DNA from: Mycobacterium sp. 1245111.1
Lineage (GTDB): Bacteria > Actinomycetota > Actinomycetes > Mycobacteriales > Mycobacteriaceae
NCBI RefSeq assembly: GCF_001673405.1
Contig: NZ_LZLV01000035.1
Location: 1 to 55,896, forward strand
Length of the DNA: 55,896 nucleotides
Reading direction: 5' to 3'
Within the stretch, counting starts at the first letter, position 1. Each line of letters starts with the position of its first letter. Below the pieces are notes generated by a model, which did no database searches, was not told where the DNA came from, and worked only from the letters and a program-made list of their open reading frames with translations. Below are positions 9,012-19,245 of this stretch, one piece after another. Position numbers and translations under genes: made by a program.

Positions 9012-10046
9012 ATGCCCATCGCGACGCCAGATGTCTACGCCGAGATGCTGCGACGTGCCAAGGAGAACGAGTACGCCTTCCCGGCGATCAACTGCACTTC
9101 CTCGGAAACCGTCAACGCCGCGTTGAAGGGTTTCGCCGACGCGGGTAGTGACGGCATCATCCAGTTCTCCACTGGCGGTGCGGAATTCGGCTCGGGCCTC
9201 GGCGTCAAGGACATGGTCACCGGCGCGGTGGCGCTGGCCGAGTTCACCCACGTCATCGCCGAGAAGTACCCGATCAACGTGGCCCTGCACACCGACCACT
9301 GCCCCAAAGACAAGCTCGACGGCTACGTGCGACCGCTGCTGGCCCTCTCGGCCGAGCGGGTCGCGGCCGGCCGGAACCCGCTGTTCCAGTCACACATGTG
9401 GGACGGCTCCGCGGTGCCGATCGACGAGAATTTGGAAATCGCGCAGGAGCTCCTCAAGCTGGCTGCGGCCGCCAAGATCGTCCTCGAGGTCGAGATCGGC
9501 GTCGTCGGCGGCGAGGAAGACGGCGTCGAGGCCGAGATCAACGACAAGCTCTACACCACCCCCGAGGACTTCGAGAAGACCATCGAAGCGCTCGGCCACG
9601 GCGAGCACGGCCATTACCTGCTGGCCGCCACGTTCGGCAACGTGCACGGCGTTTACAAGCCCGGCAACGTCAAGCTGCGCCCCGACATCCTCGACCAAGG
9701 CCAGAAGGTCGCGGCGGCCAAGCTGGGTCTTGCCGACGGCGCCAAGCCGTTCGACTTCGTCTTCCACGGCGGATCTGGCTCGCTGAAGTCCGAGATCGAA
9801 GAGGCGCTGCGCTACGGCGTGGTGAAGATGAACGTCGACACCGACACCCAGTACGCCTTCACGCGACCGCTGGCCGCGCACATGTTCACCAACTACGACG
9901 GTGTGCTGAAGGTCGACGGCGAGGTCGGTAACAAGAAGGTCTACGACCCGCGCAGCTACCTCAAGAAGGCCGAGGCGTCGATGACCGAGCGAGTTATCGA
10001 GGCCTGCAACGACTTGCACTGCAACGGGAAGTCGGTCTCGAGCTAG
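9012..10046 (+). CDS. fba: Class II fructose-bisphosphate aldolase
   Basis: 344 residues, the usual length of the mycobacterial class II enzyme. It is a zinc-dependent aldolase that splits fructose-1,6-bisphosphate into glyceraldehyde-3-phosphate and dihydroxyacetone phosphate in glycolysis and runs in reverse in gluconeogenesis. Visible motifs are HTDHCPKD (zinc and catalytic residues), EVEIGVVGGEEDG, ATFGNVHGVY and FHGGSGS. A strong Shine-Dalgarno (AGGAGGAGA) lies just before ATG 9012. It is divergent from the DedA gene across 125 bases and convergent with the Rv0361-like gene. Confidence 0.98.
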   Translation: MPIATPDVYAEMLRRAKENEYAFPAINCTSSETVNAALKGFADAGSDGIIQFSTGGAEFGSGLGVKDMVTGAVALAEFTHVIAEKYPINVALHTDHCPKDKLDGYVRPLLALSAERVAAGRNPLFQSHMWDGSAVPIDENLEIAQELLKLAAAAKIVLEVEIGVVGGEEDGVEAEINDKLYTTPEDFEKTIEALGHGEHGHYLLAATFGNVHGVYKPGNVKLRPDILDQGQKVAAAKLGLADGAKPFDFVFHGGSGSLKSEIEEALRYGVVKMNVDTDTQYAFTRPLAAHMFTNYDGVLKVDGEVGNKKVYDPRSYLKKAEASMTERVIEACNDLHCNGKSVSS

Positions 10047-10055
10047 CCGCGGTCC

Positions 10056-10101
10056 GGCCTCCAGCTGACGTTACTGATGTGACATGTGGTGAGCTGAGGC
10101 C
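10056..10101. terminator. Possible bidirectional terminator hairpin between convergent genes
   Basis: GGCCTCCAGCT at 10056-10066 pairs with AGCTGAGGCC at 10092-10101, apart from one bulged C, around a loop of about 25 bases. It sits between the stops of fba and of the convergent membrane-protein gene and has no T run. It could end transcripts from both sides; the long loop makes it a weak call. Confidence 0.3.
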
Positions 10102-10121
10102 GCGCCGCCGCCCAAACCCCG

Positions 10122-10973
10122 TTAGCCAGAATTAGTTTCGCAGATCTTCCACTGGTCGTCGCGGTACTGCAGGTCGAAGCTGCGCGTGGAGCGGGTCTGC
10201 GGGGCGTACGCCATGAACGCGGTGACGTTGGCCTCGGCGTGGTTTCCGTTCACCACCACCTGGTCGATGTCGGCGACGACGGGATACTGCTTGGCCGCCG
10301 CGACGCGGTGGTAGACGTCGTTCCACTCGTTCTGGTTGTAGTTGACGTAGTCATCGCGCATGCTGCCGCACGTGAGGCTGCGCAGTGTGGTCAGATCACC
10401 GGTCTGAACCGCGGCGTCGAAGTGCTGAATCGTGTTGCGCACCTTGTCTTCCTGCGATGCGTTCGGCTTTCTGTCGTTGCGGGTCAGCAGCACGGTGCCC
10501 AGTACCGCGACCGCGGCGAGGGCCAAGATGATCAGGATCAGCGCCAGCACCCACCCCCAGCTGCGCTGGCTGGACGGCCGGAGCTTGGCGCCCAACCGAG
10601 GCGGAATCAGTTGCGGCGTAGCGGTTCTGACTCCGAGTTGGCCGCCCTCGAGGGGGCGGCCGGGGGCGAAGACCTCGGTGGCGGGCTCGTTGGCCGCGCT
10701 GATGATCGCGGTTTCCTTGGCGTCGAAACCCGGGGCGGTGAAGCGTCGTTCACCGGGTTGAAGCGCAGGTGTCGGCGATTGCTGCTCGTGCCCGGTCGGA
10801 CCGATCACCTCGGTCGCCGGATCGGTCCCGCGACGGGTCTCGGTGGTCTCTTCGTCGGCACCGGCGGTGGGTTCGACAGCGGTGTCCGCGTCCGATTCCA
10901 CTGCGTCGCTCGCGGCGTCTCGATCGGCGGCGTCCGGCGTGTTGTCGCGGTCAGACCCTGATGGATTGGGCAT
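10122..10973 (-). CDS. Single-pass membrane protein, Rv0361-like
   Basis: 283 residues: a long acidic, threonine- and proline-rich cytosolic N-terminus (about 1-138), one transmembrane helix (WGWVLALILIILALAAVAVL, about 142-165), and an extracytoplasmic domain of about 115 residues. The latter (VRNTIQHFDAAVQTGDL, YRDDQWKICE) has the look of the DUF4878/NTF2-like domains at the end of many mycobacterial membrane proteins. The N-terminus repeats threonines in acidic context (TETRRGTDPATEV), a typical setting for Ser/Thr kinase sites, but this is inference. I recall it as Rv0361; mgtE, which I remember beside it in M. tuberculosis, is absent here. Confidence 0.82.
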   Translation of the reverse strand: MPNPSGSDRDNTPDAADRDAASDAVESDADTAVEPTAGADEETTETRRGTDPATEVIGPTGHEQQSPTPALQPGERRFTAPGFDAKETAIISAANEPATEVFAPGRPLEGGQLGVRTATPQLIPPRLGAKLRPSSQRSWGWVLALILIILALAAVAVLGTVLLTRNDRKPNASQEDKVRNTIQHFDAAVQTGDLTTLRSLTCGSMRDDYVNYNQNEWNDVYHRVAAAKQYPVVADIDQVVVNGNHAEANVTAFMAYAPQTRSTRSFDLQYRDDQWKICETNSG

Positions 10974-11079
10974 AGGCCAGCCGTCCTTAAGTCGAAATAC
11001 CTATTGCAGCTTAGCGACCCGAGGCCGGGTTGACGGTGGCGGCATCGGTCGAACAAGTGCAGCACGGCACAATATCGGC

Positions 11080-11496
11080 ATGACGCCGATGCACGATCTG
11101 CTGGGACCCGATCCGATCTTGTTGCCCGGTGACCCCGAGGCCGAGGACCAACTCGACGCCGGCGACAACCCGACCGCCGTCGCGGCCGCGCACCCTTCCG
11201 CGTCGGTGGCGTGGGCGGCCTTGGCCGAAGACGCGCTCGCCGACGACAAGGTGATCACCGCCTACGCCTACGCCCGCACCGGCTATCACCGCGGCCTGGA
11301 CCAGTTGCGCCGCAACGGCTGGAAGGGTTTCGGTCCGGTGCCGTTCTCGCATGAGCCCAATCGCGGTTTCCTGCGCTGCGTCGCGGCGCTGGCCCGGGCG
11401 GCCGACGCGATCGGCGAGACCGACGAACAGGCCCGGTGCCTGGATCTGCTCGACGACTGTGACCCGGCCGCGCGCGAAGGCCTCGGCCTGAGCTAG
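11080..11496 (+). CDS. DUF3151 family protein
   Basis: 138 residues matching the actinobacterial DUF3151 family (Rv0360c, from memory): LLGPDPILLPGD, AHPSASVAWAALAEDAL, YAYARTGYHRGLDQLRRNGW and FSHEPNRGFLRCVAAL. It is cytosolic and helical, and its function is unknown. ATG 11080 is chosen over upstream in-frame starts because homologues begin near MHDLLG and the extension overlaps the start of the opposite-strand Rv0361-like gene. It is convergent with the CDF transporter, sharing four bases at the stops. Confidence 0.9.
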   Translation: MTPMHDLLGPDPILLPGDPEAEDQLDAGDNPTAVAAAHPSASVAWAALAEDALADDKVITAYAYARTGYHRGLDQLRRNGWKGFGPVPFSHEPNRGFLRCVAALARAADAIGETDEQARCLDLLDDCDPAAREGLGLS

Positions 11497-12380
11497 AAGC
11501 CGGGCGCGCAGTCGCTGACGTCGTCCGGCTGCTCGATCTGGATGGTCGCGTGGTCGAGCCCGCGCTCGGCCAGCACCGCCTGCGCGTCGCGGAGCACGCG
11601 CGACGAATCGTCGCAGCTGGCCAGGTGCGCGGTCACCATGTCTTTGCCCGGCACCAGCGTCCAGACGTGCAGATCGTGCACCTCGGTGACCCCGTCTACC
11701 GCCGCCAGCGCAGCGCGCAGCTCGTCGACGTCGATGTGGCTGGGCGACGACTCCGACAGGATGCGCAGGGCTCCGGCGGCCAGCGACAGGGCGCGGGGGA
11801 GTACCCACAGCGCGACCAGGACGGCGACCACCACGTCGGCGTAGGGCCAGTGTGTGGTGAGCGTGACGACGCCGGCGATGAGCACCCCGATGCTGCCGAC
11901 CGTGTCGGCGATGACCTCCATGTAGGCGCCCTTGACGGCCAGGCTCTGCGACGAGTGCGAGCGCAGCAGCAGTGCGACCACGGCGTTGGTGGCCAGCCCG
12001 GTCAGCGCGACGACGATCATCGGCCCGCCTGGTACGTCGGGTGCCTGACCGATCCGGCTGATCGCCTCGCGCAGGATCAGCGTCGCGACCCCGATCAGTA
12101 GGACGGCGTTGGCGACGGCGGTGAACACCTCGGCGCGGTGCCAACCGTAGGTGCGGGCCGGTGACGCGCTGCCGCGCTGGGCGAGGATCACCGCGCATAA
12201 CCCCATGAAGGTGGCCGCGACATCGGTCAGGATGTGGCCGGCGTCCGCGAGCAGCGAGATCGAGCCGATCAGCAGCGCGGTGGTCAGTTCAACGACGAAG
12301 AAGCCGCCGAGCAGCGCGGTGGCGATCGCCAGCCGGGGCGCCGGGGTGCCCGGGCTCGCGTGATCGTGGCCCGCGCCCAT
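11493..12380 (-). CDS. Cation diffusion facilitator (CDF) metal exporter
   Basis: 295 residues with six hydrophobic helices and a cytosolic C-terminal domain (ALAAVDGVTEVHDLHVWTLVPG) typical of CDF transporters, which export Zn, Co, Cd or similar ions using the proton gradient. An N-terminal HDH is present. The helix-2 metal site is intact (ADAGHILTD, HxxxD). In helix 5 the usual histidine is replaced by glutamate (GAYMEVIAD), which may alter metal choice. ATG 12380 is used; a TTG at 12389 is in frame but lies inside the palindrome that probably is the operator. The matching metal sensor is not adjacent. Confidence 0.92.
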   Translation of the reverse strand: MGAGHDHASPGTPAPRLAIATALLGGFFVVELTTALLIGSISLLADAGHILTDVAATFMGLCAVILAQRGSASPARTYGWHRAEVFTAVANAVLLIGVATLILREAISRIGQAPDVPGGPMIVVALTGLATNAVVALLLRSHSSQSLAVKGAYMEVIADTVGSIGVLIAGVVTLTTHWPYADVVVAVLVALWVLPRALSLAAGALRILSESSPSHIDVDELRAALAAVDGVTEVHDLHVWTLVPGKDMVTAHLASCDDSSRVLRDAQAVLAERGLDHATIQIEQPDDVSDCAPGF

Positions 12381-12388
12381 AGCCAGCA

Positions 12389-12412
12389 ATATATGCGGAC
12401 CTTTGCATATAT
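12389..12412. promoter_or_regulatory. Palindromic operator of the CDF exporter gene
   Basis: ATATATGC (12389-12396) and GCATATAT (12405-12412) form a perfect 8-base inverted repeat with an 8-base spacer, directly upstream of the CDF start. AT-rich imperfect or perfect dyads of this shape are bound by ArsR/SmtB-family metal sensors at metal-exporter promoters. The assignment to that family is inference. No such regulator gene is adjacent, so control would be in trans. Confidence 0.65.
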
Positions 12413-12429
12413 GGCAAGGAGCGCGCTAG

Positions 12430-13386
12430 TCAGCCCGGTGTGGCGTGGTCATCGGATTTTTCCAAGAAGCGGTGGATCGCCTGGTATGCGTGCTCTTGAG
12501 CGGTCACGTCGGCGAAGTCGGCGACGATGCTGGACTGGTCGAACAGTGGACCGGTCAACGTGTTGGCCGCGCTCGCGTAGAACCTTCCGCTGCGCAGTTC
12601 ACCGCCCACCAGGGCGTCGACGAGCCGCTTCGCGCCGACGTCCAATGGATGCGAAATTCCGAAGAGCGGTCCCACATACGGCATCACCACGCGCTGCATG
12701 ATCACCCGGGGCACGGTGGGCAGGTCTCTGAGTGCATCGGTGCCCGCCGTGTTTCCCGGGCTGACGGTGAGCAGCCGAAGGTCCGGGTGTTTTCGTGCCA
12801 GCGCAGACATCCACAGCGCTCCGAGATACTTCACCTGCCCGTACGCAAGCATGGGATCGACCTTGCGGCCGTCGAAGAAGGATCCGTCGATGACCGAGGC
12901 GAACTCCTCGACCGACCGGGTGGCAAATGTCGGCCGCTTCATCCGCAGTTTGGGTACTCCTCGCGCGGCCTCACTCCCGGTGAGCACGGCCGCCGAGGTC
13001 AGCAATCCCGCATCGAGGAGGCCCTCCAATAGACACGCATGGCCGAGCACGTTGGAAGCAAAGATTGTTGTCGCCCCCTCGGGGGTGTGCGCCATGGGCG
13101 TGGGACCGCCGGTGCCACCGGCGTTGAGCAGGACCGCCCGCAGCGGCTGCTCCAGTGCGTTGAGTGCCGCACGCACCGAGGCCAGGTCCGCGGTATCCAT
13201 GATCAGGACCTCGAAGACCGACCGACCCGTGATCCGTTGCAGGTCGGCTTGCGCCGCCCCTGCCTTGGCCTGGTCGCGGCACGCCAGATAGATGGAGTCG
13301 ACGTCGGCGCGCAGCGCCAACTGGCGCGCCACATCTTTGCCGAGCCCGGCGTTGGCGCCGGTGATGAGGAATGCGTTGCTGGACAA
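12430..13386 (-). CDS. Short-chain dehydrogenase/reductase (protochlorophyllide reductase-like)
   Basis: 318 residues. The Rossmann motif LITGANAGLGKDVARQLA, the NAG motif (LLNAGGTGG) and the active-site YGQVK (YxxxK) define a classical NAD(P)-dependent SDR, of the group related to retinol or protochlorophyllide reductases. The substrate is unknown. There is no ATG near the N-terminus; the TTG at 13386 (LSSNAFLITGANAG) is the best start and lies 5 bases after the stop of the peroxiredoxin-like gene, with GGTGA upstream, so the two form an operon. The open frame continues far upstream but only as antisense of that gene. Confidence 0.87.
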   Translation of the reverse strand: MSSNAFLITGANAGLGKDVARQLALRADVDSIYLACRDQAKAGAAQADLQRITGRSVFEVLIMDTADLASVRAALNALEQPLRAVLLNAGGTGGPTPMAHTPEGATTIFASNVLGHACLLEGLLDAGLLTSAAVLTGSEAARGVPKLRMKRPTFATRSVEEFASVIDGSFFDGRKVDPMLAYGQVKYLGALWMSALARKHPDLRLLTVSPGNTAGTDALRDLPTVPRVIMQRVVMPYVGPLFGISHPLDVGAKRLVDALVGGELRSGRFYASAANTLTGPLFDQSSIVADFADVTAQEHAYQAIHRFLEKSDDHATPG

Positions 13387-13391
13387 GGGTT

Positions 13392-14057
13392 TCAGCTCAC
13401 CGCGTCGACGGCGGCCAGGATGTCGGGCACCTCGCTGCGGGTGGTGTAGTTGGGGTGCACGTCGATCCACCGGATGATGCCCGCCGCGTCGACGACGACG
13501 GTGGTCGGCATGGGCAGGGCTGTAGTCCCGTCCGCATTCACCTCGGTGGTGTCCAGTCCCAACTTGGCCTGTGCGGCGATTGACTCGGGGGAGGGTTCGG
13601 TCAGAATCCCCAGCGCGGTGGCGATGTGATTGCCTGGATCGGATGCCACCGCATACGTCAATTCGTTGGACTGCGCGGAAGTCAGCGAACCGTCGGGTTT
13701 TTGGGGGCTGACGGCGATCAATTCGACGCCGCGTTCGCCGAGCGCGGGAACCAGTTCGGCTTGGTAGGCGCGCAACGTGATGTTGCAGTAGGGGCACCAG
13801 GCCCCGCGATAAAAGACCACGACCGCCGGCCGTCCGTTGCGCAATCGCGCCAACGAGGTGGAATCGCCATGAACGTCGAGCAGTTCGCCGTCGGGCATGA
13901 CAGACCCCGGCGACAGGACAAGTTCTGGTACGCCGCGAGCGTCCAATGCAGCCTGATCGGCGGCGAAGGCGGCTATGACATCGGCGGGCAGTCGCTCCGC
14001 AGAGGCGCTCGCCAGTGCGCGCGCCTGGTCTCTGATCGTCGACGTGGGTGTCGCCAT
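13392..14057 (-). CDS. Peroxiredoxin-like (AhpC/TSA) family protein
   Basis: 221 residues with a thioredoxin fold of the AhpC/TSA superfamily. The key motif is VVVFYRGAWCPYCNITLRA, a CxxC in the position of the peroxidatic cysteine, as in the peroxiredoxin-like 2 group. LIAVSPQKPD and the late LPMPTTVVVDAAGIIRWIDV also fit. It probably reduces peroxides or acts as a thiol oxidoreductase in the cytosol. It heads a minus-strand operon with the SDR and is divergent from the TetR gene, whose candidate operator lies in the shared intergenic region, so thiol or redox-linked control by that regulator is plausible. Confidence 0.9.
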   Translation of the reverse strand: MATPTSTIRDQARALASASAERLPADVIAAFAADQAALDARGVPELVLSPGSVMPDGELLDVHGDSTSLARLRNGRPAVVVFYRGAWCPYCNITLRAYQAELVPALGERGVELIAVSPQKPDGSLTSAQSNELTYAVASDPGNHIATALGILTEPSPESIAAQAKLGLDTTEVNADGTTALPMPTTVVVDAAGIIRWIDVHPNYTTRSEVPDILAAVDAVS

Positions 14058-14123
14058 GACTGTCTCCCGGGGCTCGATTGGATTGATCTCTCCAGAAAAC
14101 TCGTCAATTTTTGGATTGTCAAC

Positions 14124-14143
14124 TCCAGAATCGGTAGTCTGGA
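14124..14143. promoter_or_regulatory. Candidate TetR operator
   Basis: TCCAGA (14124-14129) and TCTGGA (14138-14143) form a perfect 6-base inverted repeat with an 8-base spacer, ending 3 bases before the TetR start codon. Half-site copies (CTCCAGA) also occur near 14090 and just upstream of the thioesterase gene near 14746. The position in the divergent promoter suggests autoregulation and control of the peroxiredoxin-SDR operon. Confidence 0.55.
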
Positions 14144-14146
14144 CCG

Positions 14147-14743
14147 ATGACTACCCCGAAGGGCCAGGCCACCCGGAATCGCGTCCTGGCTGCTGCGGCC
14201 GCGCTGGTCTACGAACGCGGCGTCGGCGCAACCAGTACGGAGGACGTTCAGGCCGCGGCCGGCGTCAGCGCGTCACAGCTCTACCACTACTTCGCGGACA
14301 AGCGCTCGCTCACCCATGCGGTCATCGAATATCAGGCCGACGCGGTCCTCGGGTTCCAGGAGTCGATGCTGGCGCGGCTCGATTCGCTAGCGGCGCTGCG
14401 CAGCTGGGCCGCGACCATCGTGGACCTCCAACGTGGCAACGGGTTTCGCGGTGGTTGCCCGCTGGGCTCGTTGGGCAGCGAACTGGCCGAAAATGACAGC
14501 GCCGCAAGAGAAGACGTCGCGGTCGCCTACCGGCGCTGGCACGATGTCATCCGAGCTGGTCTCAGCGATCTGCGTGATCGCGGTGGGCTGGTCGACAGCG
14601 CTGATGTCGACACGCTGGCTACAGCGCTGTTGGCGTCGCTGCAAGGCGGACTGCTGCTTGCCAAAGTGACGCGCGACGGTGAACCGCTGGAGACCGCGCT
14701 CAACACTGCTATCGACCACATCGCGACATTCGCCGCCGCGTGA
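14147..14743 (+). CDS. TetR/AcrR family transcriptional regulator
   Basis: 198 residues. The N-terminal helix-turn-helix is clear (TRNRVLAAAAALVYERGVGA, then AAAGVSASQLYHYFADKRSL at about residues 33-55), followed by a ligand-binding helical domain. The segment GNGFRGGCPLGSLGSELAE is typical of TetR proteins of the YezE/LmrA-like group. No Shine-Dalgarno is visible; the start may be leaderless, and the candidate operator lies immediately upstream. It is divergent from the peroxiredoxin-SDR operon and its stop overlaps a GTG in frame with the thioesterase, so it probably regulates both. Confidence 0.92.
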   Translation: MTTPKGQATRNRVLAAAAALVYERGVGATSTEDVQAAAGVSASQLYHYFADKRSLTHAVIEYQADAVLGFQESMLARLDSLAALRSWAATIVDLQRGNGFRGGCPLGSLGSELAENDSAAREDVAVAYRRWHDVIRAGLSDLRDRGGLVDSADVDTLATALLASLQGGLLLAKVTRDGEPLETALNTAIDHIATFAAA

Positions 14744-14766
14744 TAACTCCAGAGAAGGACTCCGGC

Positions 14767-15192
14767 ATGGACGACGCCCCGACGCTCGCGCGGTTTTCCT
14801 CGCGCGCCTTCGACAAGCTGCGCTACGCAGATACCGATCGGCAAGGCCACGTCAACAATTCGGTGTTTTCGACGGCGTTGGAAACCGGGCGCGTCGAACT
14901 TCTCTACGCTCCCGGCGCGGGGATCGTCGAAACGGGCAAATCGTTCGTGATTGCCCGCCTCGAACTCGACTTCCGCGGTGAGTTGACCTGGCCCGGCGAG
15001 GTCGCGATCGGCACAAACGTCGAGTCGGTCGGCCGCACCTCATTCACCTTGGCGCAGGCCCTGTTTCAGCGCGAACAGTGTGTAGCTGTAGCCCGCACGG
15101 TCATCGTGCAGGTCGACGACGCTACGCGCCGCGCTACCGCGCTGAGCGCAGTCGCCGCTGCGCGACTGCGGGAATTCCAGCCGCATGGGTAA
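14767..15192 (+). CDS. Acyl-CoA thioesterase, hotdog fold (4HBT family)
   Basis: 141 residues with the 4-hydroxybenzoyl-CoA thioesterase motif: RYADTDRQGHVNNSVFSTAL (about residues 20-39), where the aspartate and the HVNN segment form the active site. Such enzymes hydrolyse acyl-CoA or aryl-CoA thioesters in the cytosol. ATG 14767 has AGAAGGA about 8 bases upstream and is preferred over GTG 14740, which overlaps the TetR stop. It is probably transcribed with the TetR gene. The substrate is unknown. Confidence 0.88.
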   Translation: MDDAPTLARFSSRAFDKLRYADTDRQGHVNNSVFSTALETGRVELLYAPGAGIVETGKSFVIARLELDFRGELTWPGEVAIGTNVESVGRTSFTLAQALFQREQCVAVARTVIVQVDDATRRATALSAVAAARLREFQPHG

Positions 15193-15336
15193 AGCCCGAC
15201 TCACGCCCGCGTCGTGCCAAATCGGATCGATCGTGCAGGTCGCTCGTGTATTGGAATTGTCGGTCCAGTTTTCCGCCGTCCTGATGGGCGGTGTCTATTC
15301 ACGAGCGTCAAAAAATTGTGCCAAGGAGGGGGACTT

Positions 15337-15768
15337 GTGACACCAGCGCACGGCAACAGGGTCTTGAAATATAATTCGATCTTCCTGGGCCTTTTTATGT
15401 TTGCATTCGGGTTTCTGAAATTATTCGAGCCTTTCGCGACATGGTTCGATATCCAGATAACCAAGAGTGGCCTGCCACGATTCAGTATTCCGCTGGGCAA
15501 AGCCGGAGAAATGGCCATCGGCCTTGGCCTGCTTTCGGCTTGCCACGCCAAGCAGAAAGTTCCGGCCCTGTATGGCCCGCTTGTGTTCGCCGCCTCGGCC
15601 GGACTGGTGGTCAATTTAGGGGTCGCGACGTATGTGCATATGCAGCCAGAAGTGCCGGCAAACGTGCTGCCCCTGGGGATAAAACCGCCGTTTATCCCAT
15701 TGTTCGTGATGTGCCTGGCCTGGCTGAACCTCTATCAGCTCTATCGAGACAACACCCGCCAGTCTTGA
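15337..15768 (+). CDS. DoxX-like small membrane protein
   Basis: 143 residues from GTG 15337, which has a near-perfect Shine-Dalgarno (AAGGAGG, spacing about 8). Four hydrophobic helices are visible (NSIFLGLFMFAFGFLKLF, GEMAIGLGLLSACHA, GPLVFAASAGLVVNLGVATY and PFIPLFVMCLAWLNLYQLY), the pattern of DoxX/DoxD-like proteins. Their roles are poorly defined; some are linked to redox balance or thiol stress. The gene is more A+T-rich than its neighbours and stands alone between the thioesterase and the convergent site-2 protease. Confidence 0.75.
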   Translation: MTPAHGNRVLKYNSIFLGLFMFAFGFLKLFEPFATWFDIQITKSGLPRFSIPLGKAGEMAIGLGLLSACHAKQKVPALYGPLVFAASAGLVVNLGVATYVHMQPEVPANVLPLGIKPPFIPLFVMCLAWLNLYQLYRDNTRQS

Positions 15769-15805
15769 GAGAGCACGGAGCGGGGAGCGTCGGCGCGCCG
15801 CCGAT

Positions 15806-16585
15806 CTAGAACAGGTGTCGCCAGAACTGGGTCAGGCCCGCGCCCAACTGCCACAGCAACCCCGAGACCCCCGACAGTTCGAAGACCGCGTTGACGAGCC
15901 CGAAGAACCAGTGGTTGAGCGGCGAGGCGAACAACAGGAAGAACAGCAGCAGGAAGCCGTACGGCTTGAACTGTGCCAGCGCGCGCTGTGTCTCCGGGCT
16001 CAGGTGCGGCTCCAGGGCGTTGTATCCGTCCAGGCCGGGAATCGGGATGAGGTTCAACAGCAGCGCGGTGATCTGCAGGAAGCCCAGGAAGGCCACCCCG
16101 GCCCACAACACGGGGTGCTTCGGGTCGAAGAACAGATTCGTCACCCCGAGCAAGAGCACGGCCAACGCCAGGTTCGCCGCCGGCCCGGCCAGGCTGACCA
16201 GCGTGCGCTGCCGCGCCGTCATGTACGACGACCGCACGTAGACCGCGGCGCCCGGCAGACCGATCCCGCCGATCGCCGTGATCGCGATCGGCACCACGAT
16301 CGACCACACCGGGCTCACGTAGCGCCGAGGGTCCATGTCCAGATAGCCGCGTAGCTCGATGTCACGGTCGCCGAATCGCCAGGCCGTGAAGGCGTGCCCG
16401 AACTCGTGCAGGCACAGCGACACCACCCAGCCGGCGATCACCATCACGAACACTGCGGCGTAGGCCAGTGGTGTCACGTCGTCGCCCACCCAGTAAGCCA
16501 GCCCGCCACCGAGGACGGTCAGTCCGACGATGGCCCAGAAGATCGGACTGGGTCGCACCGACCGGTGCAAGTCGCGGGCGCTCAC
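15806..16585 (-). CDS. Site-2 protease family intramembrane metalloprotease (M50)
   Basis: 259 residues, polytopic. The zinc-binding HEFGH lies in a transmembrane segment (SLCLHEFGHAFTAWRFG, about residues 57-73) and the third ligand motif is LLNLIPIPGLDGY at about 187-199 (NxxPxPxLDG). These proteases cut membrane-embedded substrates such as anti-sigma factors. M. tuberculosis has the same gene (Rv0359, from memory) in the same place, distinct from the Rip1 protease. It lies downstream of the Rv0358-like gene on the same strand with a 22-base gap, so the two are probably cotranscribed. Confidence 0.92.
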   Translation of the reverse strand: MSARDLHRSVRPSPIFWAIVGLTVLGGGLAYWVGDDVTPLAYAAVFVMVIAGWVVSLCLHEFGHAFTAWRFGDRDIELRGYLDMDPRRYVSPVWSIVVPIAITAIGGIGLPGAAVYVRSSYMTARQRTLVSLAGPAANLALAVLLLGVTNLFFDPKHPVLWAGVAFLGFLQITALLLNLIPIPGLDGYNALEPHLSPETQRALAQFKPYGFLLLFFLLFASPLNHWFFGLVNAVFELSGVSGLLWQLGAGLTQFWRHLF

Positions 16586-16607
16586 CCGACGAAACTACCG
16601 ACGCTGG

Positions 16608-19242
<2,635 letters not shown>

Positions 19243-19245
19243 CCG

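Noticed and set aside
12430..13797. 455-residue version of the SDR protein
   Set aside because: The first 137 codons are an arginine-rich shadow of the peroxiredoxin-like gene. The SDR begins at LSSNAFLITGANAG, with TTG 13386 as start.
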